12,493 bases of DNA, from the NCBI GenBank assembly GCA_019347795.1, contig JAHWKS010000056.1, positions 1 to 12,493 of the forward strand, in the 5' to 3' direction. The DNA is from Planctomycetota bacterium. Lineage in GTDB: Bacteria; Planctomycetota; Planctomycetia; Pirellulales; Pirellulaceae. Positions 7,783 through 12,493 of the stretch are shown piece after piece; position 1 is the first letter of the stretch, and every line of letters begins with the position of its first letter. A model generated the notes under the pieces. The model was not told the DNA's origin. It saw only the letters and a list, made by a program, of their open reading frames with translations, and ran no database searches. The position numbers and the translations under genes are program-made.

Positions 7783-8622
7783 CTAGGGCAAGGCGATCCC
7801 GAGCCGAGACTCGGTGTAGGGCCCTGCGGTTCGGCTTTCGCCGGAGCGGTAGAAGTTGGGGACGGACCAGACCTCGCGGCCGTCGAGCTGAACGGTTTCT
7901 GCGTGCGATGACATTCGCGCCAATGCGAATCGCCACTTTGCCGGAGCGCCGTCGCCGTCACGATGAGCCTCCAGCATGAGGAGCAACTCCGGATCGTTGC
8001 TGACGACGAAAGCGAAGATCGCTCCGTCGAGAATGCCCGCCTTCCCATCGGCGTAGCGGTACAACGGCTGCGGCAGCAATCGCAGTTGCGACGACGCATC
8101 GGTGCGGGGATGAAAACAGCGGGCGTCGAATCGCCGCGCGAGCTGTCGCATCTGCGTCAGTCGCAGCGGCTCGCTCGCGGCCGGCGCAGGAGCCTCGGGA
8201 AGCGGCGACGCCGTGCTCCCTTTCCCGGGCGACCACAACACGACGTCGTTGCGGCGACAAATCAGCGGCGACGGGTGAAACGACGTCGCTTCGCAATACG
8301 CCAGCGCATCGGGCTTGCGGATCGAGATCGAAAGCGCCGCCACCGGCCGCTCCCCGTCGAGCCAGAGAAACGTGGCGCCGTCGGTGGAGCCGCGCTCCCG
8401 CTCGGGATTGCTGTAGCGGAGCACCGGCGCCTCGTGCAGGCGGAACGGCGCCTCGTTTCCGCCGGCGGCGTGGAGCGAAAACTCCGCCGCCAGGTCTTGC
8501 ATGAACTCCAGTCGTCTCAGACGCTCCGCGTCTGCGTCGCCGGGATTGGCTTCCGCCTGTCCGAGCGGAGTGACAAGCACCGCCATCGCCGCGAGCAAAG
8601 CTGCCGAGCACATACGCCGCAT
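7783..8622 (-). CDS. Conserved planctomycete-type secreted protein of unknown function
   Basis: A 279-residue protein with an N-terminal signal peptide (MRR, then a hydrophobic core ending GQAEA). The mature part has two halves. The first, APVLRYSNPERERGSTDGATFLWL, continues with a beta-rich region ending in RRNDVVLWSPG. The second, LRLTQMRQLARRFDARC, continues with LRLLPQPLYRYADG, DGAIFAFVVSNDPELLLMLEA and WRFALARMSSH. I recognise this pattern as a family common in planctomycetes and without known function; that is memory, not a search. ATG 8622 is chosen for the Arg-rich n-region. GGGGAGG (8623-8629) is too close to it but ideally placed, 9 bases, before ATG 8613, which may be the true start; a TTG at 8631 is also in frame. 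It is the first gene of a two-gene unit with fhcB. SNPERERG resembles a repetitive peptide often seen in planctomycete ORFs. Confidence 0.8.
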   Translation of the reverse strand: MRRMCSAALLAAMAVLVTPLGQAEANPGDADAERLRRLEFMQDLAAEFSLHAAGGNEAPFRLHEAPVLRYSNPERERGSTDGATFLWLDGERPVAALSISIRKPDALAYCEATSFHPSPLICRRNDVVLWSPGKGSTASPLPEAPAPAASEPLRLTQMRQLARRFDARCFHPRTDASSQLRLLPQPLYRYADGKAGILDGAIFAFVVSNDPELLLMLEAHRDGDGAPAKWRFALARMSSHAETVQLDGREVWSVPNFYRSGESRTAGPYTESRLGIALP

Positions 8623-8651
8623 CCTCCCCAAAGATAGAAGTGGCGATAATT

Positions 8652-8667
8652 CCCGCGATTCCGCGGG
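8652..8667. repeat. Perfect 6-bp inverted repeat upstream of the secreted-protein gene
   Basis: CCCGCG (8652-8657) and CGCGGG (8662-8667) flank the loop ATTC, 30 bases upstream of the start at 8622. It could form a small hairpin in the leader of the minus-strand transcript or act as an operator. GC-rich palindromes of this size also arise by chance. Confidence 0.35.
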
Positions 8668-8813
8668 CGCCGGACGACAAGCCGCTAATCATGGCATTAT
8701 GTCTTTATTTCCCGCGGCTGCAAGCTGCGGCGGAATCGCCTCGCCACTGAGCGACGCCGACGGCATCGTCGCCCAATAACCCCCGGCGTGGCTCCAATAA
8801 GGCAACGGGCGAC

Positions 8814-8840
8814 AAAACCTGCCGCCTCGCGGCCCGTTTT
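8814..8840 (-). terminator. Possible bidirectional intrinsic terminator after the toxin-antitoxin pair
   Basis: AAAAC (8814-8818), CT, GCCGC (8821-8825), loop CTC, GCGGC (8829-8833), CC, GTTTT (8836-8840). The stem has 5 GC pairs extended by A/T arms, and either strand would end in a short U tract. It lies 116 bp downstream of the toxin stop, on the minus-strand side, and would separate toxin transcription from the next minus-strand unit. The stem is short and the U tract has only four bases, so confidence is modest. Confidence 0.42.
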
Positions 8841-8914
8841 CATCTACGGCCGTTGCTGTCTTCAATGTGGGGCACCCGAATCGCGCGGTAGATAGTGCAA
8901 ACCGTCGATCTCGT

Positions 8915-8930
8915 GGTGTTGCCCAACACC
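8915..8930. repeat. Short inverted repeat GGTGTTG/CAACACC
   Basis: Perfect 7-bp arms (8915-8921 and 8924-8930) separated by CC, 26 bp beyond the toxin stop codon. The 2-base gap is too small for a stable hairpin loop, so a dimeric protein-binding site or the core of an interspersed repeat is more likely. Nothing else supports a role. Confidence 0.35.
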
Positions 8931-8956
8931 GCAGCTCAGCAGCGGCTTGTTCGGCT

Positions 8957-9301
8957 TCAGGGGCTCGCCGGTGGTTGAAGGATCGCGACCACCGCGGACA
9001 GCACACGCGCGAAGACAGCCGGGGTAAGCACACCGACTGAGCGGATCATCAACCCGGAATGAGCCGTAAACAACTTCCCAGGTCGGGCAAAGCTGGCAAC
9101 CCGCAGGCCGCCCGATGCGAAGCCGGCCGGGTCGAGCGGTATTGCCGCCGGATCACCGTAGGGGCTACTGGTGATTTGGCAGAGGATCCGATCGCCACGC
9201 CCGGCGTCCGCGAGACAGACGGCGGGCCGGACCTTCGACCGCGACAGGTCTGAAAAAGGGAACGGGACCAAGACTACTTCCCCGGCTGTAGGTGTGACCA
9301 C
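8957..9301 (-). CDS. mazF: MazF/PemK-family toxin (endoribonuclease) of a type II toxin-antitoxin pair
   Basis: A 114-residue protein with MazF/PemK features: GEVVLVPFPFSDLS (about 7-20), the signature SKVRP (22-26) with the conserved Arg25, and QITSSPYGD (42-50) with the conserved Thr/Ser of the active-site region. Members are usually sequence-specific mRNA interferases, inhibited by the cognate antitoxin. Length is normal. The start is GTG at 9301, and the gene overlaps the 3' end of the antitoxin gene by 28 bp, so translation is probably coupled. It is intact. The target sequence cannot be deduced. The family call is confident; activity is inferred. Confidence 0.88.
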   Translation of the reverse strand: MVTPTAGEVVLVPFPFSDLSRSKVRPAVCLADAGRGDRILCQITSSPYGDPAAIPLDPAGFASGGLRVASFARPGKLFTAHSGLMIRSVGVLTPAVFARVLSAVVAILQPPASP

Positions 9302-9492
9302 GCCGCGTCCTCCTCCGGCCGGAGCCAGTCTGCCGCCAGGGCCGCCTCGGCGAGCAACGCGGCCTCGCCTGGTACGGCGGCCGGTTCTTCCAGCACTGTC
9401 ACTAACGCACGGCGAGGACCGGCCACGTGGACCTCACCGAGCAACTGAACCCGACCCGCAGCATCAACAATCGCCTCAACTGTTTGGATCAT
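9274..9492 (-). CDS. Antitoxin partner of the MazF-like toxin
   Basis: A 72-residue protein directly upstream of and overlapping the toxin gene. The N-terminal half, MIQTVEAIVDAAGRVQLLGE, resembles the short DNA-binding or dimerisation part of antitoxins of the type beginning M-x-T-I-E-A-x-V-D-x-x-G. The C-terminal EAALAADWLRPEEDAAW (about 52-68) is an acidic amphipathic segment typical of the toxin-wrapping tail (sExALAeDWxrpEEdeAW-type ending). ATG 9492 is chosen because GGAGG (9499-9503 on the minus strand) lies exactly 6 bases upstream; an in-frame ATG at 9507 would swallow that site. Antitoxins of this kind normally repress their own operon, and a promoter with a repeated 5-base element lies 70-100 bp upstream. 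It is not a classical MazE by sequence. The role is inferred from context and tail composition. Confidence 0.82.
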   Translation of the reverse strand: MIQTVEAIVDAAGRVQLLGEVHVAGPRRALVTVLEEPAAVPGEAALLAEAALAADWLRPEEDAAWSHLQPGK

Positions 9493-9560
9493 TCGACACC
9501 TCCACAAGCATTCTACCGAACTGTAGCCCCCAAGCCAGGGCGACGATCCACGTCACCGCT

Positions 9561-9593
9561 TACTATACTGTACTAATGTGCAAAATATGTCAA
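9561..9593 (-). promoter_or_regulatory. Probable promoter/operator of the toxin-antitoxin operon
   Basis: Read on the minus strand there is a perfect -35 TTGACA (9588-9593) followed by an AT-rich stretch with TATAGT (9562-9567, spacer 20) or TACAGT (9567-9572, spacer 15) as candidate -10. Neither spacer is ideal. On the plus strand 9561-9575 is three tandem five-base units, TACTA TACTG TACTA, lying on the -10 region, a suitable place for antitoxin binding. The region contrasts sharply in AT content with its surroundings. Confidence 0.5.
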
Positions 9594-9689
9594 GAGCCAC
9601 CGGCAGAATCGCCTCGCCACAATTCGTCGGAACAGATACGATACAGAGGTCGCATTGCCCTCGTCGGCTGTCTTCGCTCACCGCGCTTC

Positions 9690-10451
9690 ATGAACTTCCG
9701 CGTTGAACTGGACGTCTATCGTGGTCCGCTGGACCTGCTGCTCTATCTGGTGCGGAAGCATGAGGTGGATGTGGCGGAGGTCCCGTTGGCGGCTGTCGCC
9801 GACCAGTTCCTTGCGCACCTGGAGGTGCTCTCCGAGCTGAACATCAACGACGTGGGGGACTTCGTCGAGATGGCCAGCACGCTGATCGAGATCAAGTCCC
9901 GCATGGTGCTCCCCCGGGCCGGCGAAGAGGCGGAGGAGATCGACGAGGCCCGCGAGGAGCTGGTGCAGCGGCTCCTGGAGTACAAGAAGTTCAAAGACGC
10001 CGCCAGCATGCTCGAGGAGCGCGGCCGGCGCTGGCAGCAGCGGTACGCCCGGCTGGCCGACGACCTGCCGCCGCGGAAGCTCGACCCGGCCGAGCAGCCG
10101 ATCCACGAAGTGGAGATGTGGGACCTGGTGAGCGCCTTCGGCCGGATGATGCGGGAGCAGGCGGCGATGACGCCCCCCACGATCGTCTACGACGACACGC
10201 CGATCCAGGTCTACATGACCAGAATCCACGAGCGGCTGGTCGCCAGCCGCCGGACGTGCTTCAGCGAAATGTTCCAGCCGGGGATGCACAAGTCGGCGAT
10301 GATCGGCGTCTTCCTCGCGATCCTGGAGCTGGTCCGCCACCACCGCATCCATGCCGAGCAGGACGACGTCCACGGCGAAATCTGGGTCACCCCGGGCGAA
10401 ACCTTCGAGGAGGGTCTGGAGATCGCGGACGTGGACGGTTATGGCGAGTGA
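9690..10451 (+). CDS. scpA: Segregation and condensation protein A (kleisin subunit of SMC-ScpAB)
   Basis: A 253-residue ScpA kleisin, which bridges SMC heads together with ScpB in bacterial chromosome condensation and segregation. Diagnostic features are the N-terminal VYRGPLDLLLYLVRKHEVDV (SMC neck-binding helical domain), EMASTLIEIKSRMVLPR (about 71-87), a charged middle with EELVQRLLEYKKFKDAA, and a winged-helix C-terminus (about 205-245: MIGVFLAILELVRHHRI...GEIWV). Length is normal. ATG 9690 gives the usual ScpA N-terminus (MNFRVELD); the frame is open further upstream (for example ATG 9576) but that part crosses the antitoxin promoter region and is not protein-like. No strong Shine-Dalgarno precedes 9690. 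No scpB is in the window. It converges with mutT, with 9 bp between the stops. Confidence 0.93.
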   Translation: MNFRVELDVYRGPLDLLLYLVRKHEVDVAEVPLAAVADQFLAHLEVLSELNINDVGDFVEMASTLIEIKSRMVLPRAGEEAEEIDEAREELVQRLLEYKKFKDAASMLEERGRRWQQRYARLADDLPPRKLDPAEQPIHEVEMWDLVSAFGRMMREQAAMTPPTIVYDDTPIQVYMTRIHERLVASRRTCFSEMFQPGMHKSAMIGVFLAILELVRHHRIHAEQDDVHGEIWVTPGETFEEGLEIADVDGYGE

Positions 10452-10460
10452 AGTTTGGAG

Positions 10461-10844
10461 TTATGGAGAGCGCGTGAGTAGCTTGAGCAACTCGCGGTTT
10501 CCATCTGGGAAGGCGTAGTCCGAAAGCGATTCTCGCTTAACCCAGCGAAACGGCTCTCGCGGCGTCTGGTGCGGATCGCGAAGGCGGCAGACGAAGAATC
10601 GCAGGTTCACGGCGCCGTGTTCGTACCGATGGACGTGCGGCGGGTATTCTCCGATGACCTCTGCCTCCAGCCCCGTCTCTTCCCGGCATTCCCGCACCGC
10701 GGCCTCGATGGCCGTTTCGCCCGCTTCGACCTTGCCGCCGGGGAACTCCCACAGCCCCGCCAGCGCGGCGCCCGCGGGACGTTGGCCGATGAGGAAACGC
10801 CCCTCGTGCTCCACGACCGCGATTGCGATCAGGGTCGCGTTCAT
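10461..10844 (-). CDS. mutT: MutT-like Nudix hydrolase (8-oxo-dGTP diphosphatase type)
   Basis: A 127-residue Nudix protein of MutT size. The Nudix box GX5EX7REUXEEXGU is complete at residues 37-59 (GKVEAGE ... RECREETGL), preceded by GLWEFPGGK, the hallmark of MutT-type enzymes that hydrolyse oxidised dGTP to the monophosphate and so prevent A:T to C:G mutations. The C-terminus has FRWVKRESLSDYAFPDGN, as in MutT/NUDT1-like proteins. ATG 10844 overlaps the TGA of plsC (ATGA), so translation is probably coupled; it is the last gene of the cmk-plsC-mutT unit. Substrate preference cannot be proven from sequence; other (d)NTPs are possible. Confidence 0.92.
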   Translation of the reverse strand: MNATLIAIAVVEHEGRFLIGQRPAGAALAGLWEFPGGKVEAGETAIEAAVRECREETGLEAEVIGEYPPHVHRYEHGAVNLRFFVCRLRDPHQTPREPFRWVKRESLSDYAFPDGNRELLKLLTRSP

Positions 10845-11512
10845 TTCGACGATTGGAATCGAAGACGCCGAGCTTCCCCGTGGCTGGCGCGGATGCGGCG
10901 TTCGACTTCGGCCAGGAAGGCGGCGTCGTCGAGCGCCGAGGCGTCGCCGGGCAGGATCGGCTCGCCGATGTGGACGCAAACGCGCGCCGGCCGCGGCAGC
11001 CAGCGATGGCGCGGCAACGCATCGAAGGCGCCGTCGACGGCCACCGGCAGCACCGCCGCCTCGGCGCGGCGGGCCAGCGTGAGGAAGCCCGCCTTGAGCG
11101 GCGACACCTCGCCATCGTGCGTGCGCGAGCCTTCCGGAAAGATCAGCACCATCTCCCCCCGCTTCAGGCGACGCAGCGTCTCTTTCAAGCCGGCCAGGCC
11201 GTTCCCTTCGCGGTCCAGCGGGATCGCGTCGTAGAACTCCATCACTTGCTTCAGCACGGGAATGCGGAACAGCGAGTCCCGCGCGACGAAATTCATCGGC
11301 CGATCGCTGCACAGCCCGATGAGAAGCGGATCGAAGTGGCTTTGATGGTTCGCGCAGACCAGCACCGGACCCTGGCTGGGAATCCGATCCCGCCCCTCGA
11401 TCCGCATCCCGAACGCGACGACCGACGCCAGCCGCACCAGCACTCGCGATGCGGAGTACACCCACCGCTGCACCGGCGGGCGGGAGACGGGTTGGAGGGG
11501 AGGCTTGAGCAT
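10841..11512 (-). CDS. plsC: 1-acyl-sn-glycerol-3-phosphate acyltransferase (PlsC family)
   Basis: A 223-residue membrane-associated acyltransferase that would convert lysophosphatidic acid to phosphatidic acid in phospholipid synthesis. Motif I HX4D is present as NHQSHFDP (His56, Asp61), motif II as FYDAIPLDREG (about 93-103), motif III as FPEGSRT (125-131), and motif IV as LPVAVDG. A basic, moderately hydrophobic N-terminal helix (about 14-35) could anchor it to the membrane. The ATG at 11512 gives a normal length; longer in-frame reading would overlap cmk and is composition-poor. It follows cmk by 17 bp and its TGA overlaps the mutT ATG. Pairing of cmk with a PlsC-type gene is common in bacteria. 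Acyl-donor and exact substrate specificity are not visible. Confidence 0.92.
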   Translation of the reverse strand: MLKPPLQPVSRPPVQRWVYSASRVLVRLASVVAFGMRIEGRDRIPSQGPVLVCANHQSHFDPLLIGLCSDRPMNFVARDSLFRIPVLKQVMEFYDAIPLDREGNGLAGLKETLRRLKRGEMVLIFPEGSRTHDGEVSPLKAGFLTLARRAEAAVLPVAVDGAFDALPRHRWLPRPARVCVHIGEPILPGDASALDDAAFLAEVERRIRASHGEARRLRFQSSK

Positions 11513-11529
11513 CGGCGGAATGTTTGGAC

Positions 11530-12198
11530 CTATCGCTTCGCTTGTTGTTTCTCTTGGGCGGCTTGCACAATCTGCTCCATCCGGCTGACCACCTCCTCCG
11601 GCGTCATGCCGTCGGTGCACAGCTCCACGGCGTCTTCGGCTTTGATCAGCCGCCCGACGGGGCGAGTCTGGTCGCGGCGGTCGCGCTCCGTCTGCTCGGC
11701 GAGGATTTCTTCGAACGATGCCGACTGCCCCCGGTTCCGCAAATCCTCGACGCGGCGCCGGGCCCGCTCCTCGGGCGAGGCGGTGAGAAAGATTTTACAC
11801 GCTGCGTCAGGAAATGCGACGGTCCCTTGATCCCGCCCCTCGGTGACGAGATTGCCGCCTTCGCCGATGTGGCGCTGCTCTTCGACCAGGCGCCGCCGCA
11901 CGTCCGGATTGTCGGCCGCGTAGCGAATCGCGGTGGTGACCGCAGGCGTGCGGATCTCCTCGGTCACGTCCTCTCCATTGAGGAAGACTCGCTCCTCTGA
12001 AAACGTGATCGTCGTTTCGGCAGCCACCCGGCCGATCGCCTCGGCGTCACTCGGGTCCACCTGCCGCCGCATCGCCGCCAGAGCCACCGCACGGTACATG
12101 GCGCCGGTGTCGAGAAAGCGGAATCCCAGCCGCTCCGCCAGCCTGCGGGAAAGCGTGCTCTTCCCTGCTCCCGCGGGTCCGTCAATCGCAACGATCAT
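11530..12198 (-). CDS. cmk: Cytidylate kinase
   Basis: A 222-residue (d)CMP kinase using ATP, needed for CTP/dCTP supply. The P-loop is GPAGAGKS (7-14), followed by FLDTGAMYRAV (28-38), the CMP-binding insert region (VFLNGEDVTEEIRTP), EGRDQGTVAFPDA, and the LID-type Arg-rich stretch RRRVEDLRNRG and RDRRDQTRPVGRL with DAVELCTDGMT. GRDQGT has Gln where many enzymes have Ile or Met, a variant I associate with planctomycete Cmk. Length is full and the ATG at 12198 gives the canonical MIVAIDGPAGAGKS start. It is the first gene of the cmk-plsC-mutT operon; its promoter should be in 12199-12493, where I see no clear -35/-10. Confidence 0.95.
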   Translation of the reverse strand: MIVAIDGPAGAGKSTLSRRLAERLGFRFLDTGAMYRAVALAAMRRQVDPSDAEAIGRVAAETTITFSEERVFLNGEDVTEEIRTPAVTTAIRYAADNPDVRRRLVEEQRHIGEGGNLVTEGRDQGTVAFPDAACKIFLTASPEERARRRVEDLRNRGQSASFEEILAEQTERDRRDQTRPVGRLIKAEDAVELCTDGMTPEEVVSRMEQIVQAAQEKQQAKR

Positions 12199-12266
12199 AG
12201 GCGGTCAGGATTGATTTCGCCGCTGCACGGCAAGATGAGGCGCGGAGTTCAACCACCCGATTCTAC

Positions 12267-12360
12267 GGCGCCGGGGGCCAAGTGCGTAGCTTTACTGCCC
12301 AGTGTCGAGGCGAAAACGTAACATAACGATTCAGAAGCCCCCGGCGCCAGCAGGCGCCGG
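12267..12360. repeat. Three-part inverted repeat allowing two exclusive hairpins upstream of cmk
   Basis: GGCGCCGGGGGC (12267-12278) is the perfect 12-base reverse complement of 12337-12348. The inner eight bases of the latter (12341-12348, CCGGCGCC) also pair perfectly with GGCGCCGG (12353-12360) across a 4-base loop AGCA. The two pairings cannot form together. This could be transcript-level control of cmk or a mobile GC-rich repeat; the base matches are exact, the function is open. Confidence 0.45.
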
Positions 12361-12366
12361 CCGGGG

Positions 12367-12388
12367 AGCGCTCGGCTGACCGAACGCT
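12367..12388. repeat. Imperfect hairpin next to the cmk leader repeat
   Basis: AGCG(C)TCGG and CCGA(A)CGCT flank the loop CTGA, eight pairs with one central mismatch. It sits 6 bases beyond the preceding hairpin, so two stem-loops stand side by side. It may be part of the same repeat unit. No U tract follows on either strand, so it is not called a terminator. Confidence 0.35.
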
Positions 12389-12493
12389 TGGCTCACGAGG
12401 GAAACAGGAGGCGAGGAGGATCTCTGCGGCGCGGGCCCGCGTTTGCGATTCGCCCCCTCAGGAGATGCATCGCATGGCCCCCCAAACTTCGAG

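Larger units (their letters stand above)
8623..8956. other. Intergenic region without a convincing gene
   Basis: The 334 bp between the end of the toxin gene and the start of the secreted-protein gene hold no convincing coding sequence. A minus-strand open frame through it (8689-9033) overlaps the toxin gene and has an Arg/Pro/Cys-rich, non-protein-like composition. Three symmetric elements are visible: 8652-8667, a terminator-like element 8814-8840, and 8915-8930. The sequence looks like degenerate repeat material. No transposase, tRNA or attachment site was seen. Confidence 0.5.
12199..12493. other. Leader/intergenic region upstream of cmk with symmetric elements
   Basis: The 295 bp to the right edge hold no convincing gene. 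The sequence contains GC-rich inverted repeats (see separate entries) and an AT-rich pocket near 12310-12330 with AACGTAACATAACG. The downstream half may include the start of whatever gene lies beyond the window; nothing there can be called. Confidence 0.45.

Noticed and set aside
6673..7911. Long plus-strand frame opposite fhcB and the secreted-protein gene
   Set aside because: It spans the boundary of two well-supported minus-strand genes and has Arg/His/Pro-rich antisense composition.
8385..8415. NPERERG-coding segment as an inserted planctomycete repeat
   Set aside because: The surrounding family seems to have a Ser-Asn-Pro-x-x-x-Gly stretch here anyway, so no insertion need be assumed from one sequence.
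7963..8637. Plus-strand frame opposite the secreted-protein gene
   Set aside because: Antisense shadow; extremely Arg-rich and without motifs.
8689..9033. Minus-strand frame between the toxin and the secreted-protein gene
   Set aside because: It overlaps the end of the toxin gene, has no Shine-Dalgarno and contains Cys/Arg/Pro-rich non-protein-like sequence; likely translated repeat.
8733..9620. 15-base direct repeat GAATCGCCTCGCCAC at 8733-8747 and 9606-9620, flanking the toxin-antitoxin genes
   Set aside because: Suggestive of a module boundary, but 15 GC-rich bases with no integrase or target-site features could be chance.
9171..9689. 173-codon N-terminal extension of ScpA
   Set aside because: It crosses the antisense of the toxin-antitoxin genes and their promoter; ScpA homologues start close to the MNFRVELD methionine.
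10823..11830. Plus-strand frame opposite plsC and cmk
   Set aside because: It spans two clear minus-strand genes and has antisense composition.

Overview
The window looks like a chromosomal segment from a planctomycete (Planctomycetota, probably Pirellulales-like). The support is family content rather than any database match: a prepilin-type DUF1559 protein with the usual planctomycete N-terminus and C-terminus, DUF1573-type exported proteins, a bacterial formylmethanofuran dehydrogenase/formyltransferase subunit B (H4MPT-linked C1 metabolism), and a secreted protein of a kind I associate with this phylum. GC content is high in the housekeeping parts and looks visibly lower in the 1.6-6.4 kb operon (judged by eye, not computed).

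Layout. (1) 72-1394, minus: cpaF/tadA, the ATPase of a Tad/Flp pilus; its partners would lie beyond the left edge. (2) 1615-6401, plus: a compact six-gene operon behind a plausible sigma70-type promoter (1549-1577). In order it encodes a DUF1573-like lipoprotein, a DUF1559 prepilin-like protein, a secreted tail-anchored protein of unknown function, a small secreted Cys-rich acidic protein with a double-glycine leader motif, a C39-type cysteine peptidase with a signal peptide and a C-terminal membrane anchor, and a second DUF1573 protein whose reading frame is broken twice. (3) 6418-8622, minus: a planctomycete-type secreted protein followed by fhcB. (4) 8957-9492, minus: a MazF/PemK toxin with its antitoxin, overlapping, behind a TTGACA-containing promoter region. 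(5) 9690-10451, plus: scpA. (6) 10461-12198, minus: the tightly packed housekeeping operon cmk-plsC-mutT.

The most interesting part is region 2. The small Cys-rich protein carries an almost ideal bacteriocin-type leader (LSxxE...L-F-G-G) placed after a Sec-type signal peptide. The next gene, overlapping by 4 bp, is a stand-alone C39 (double-glycine) peptidase predicted to face the periplasm. The inferred scheme is Sec export of both, then trimming at Gly-Gly outside the cytoplasm. This reverses the usual arrangement, in which C39 is a cytosolic domain of an ABC exporter. The prepilin-like and DUF1573 neighbours suggest that the mature peptide belongs to, or is displayed on, a cell-envelope structure; that role is inference.
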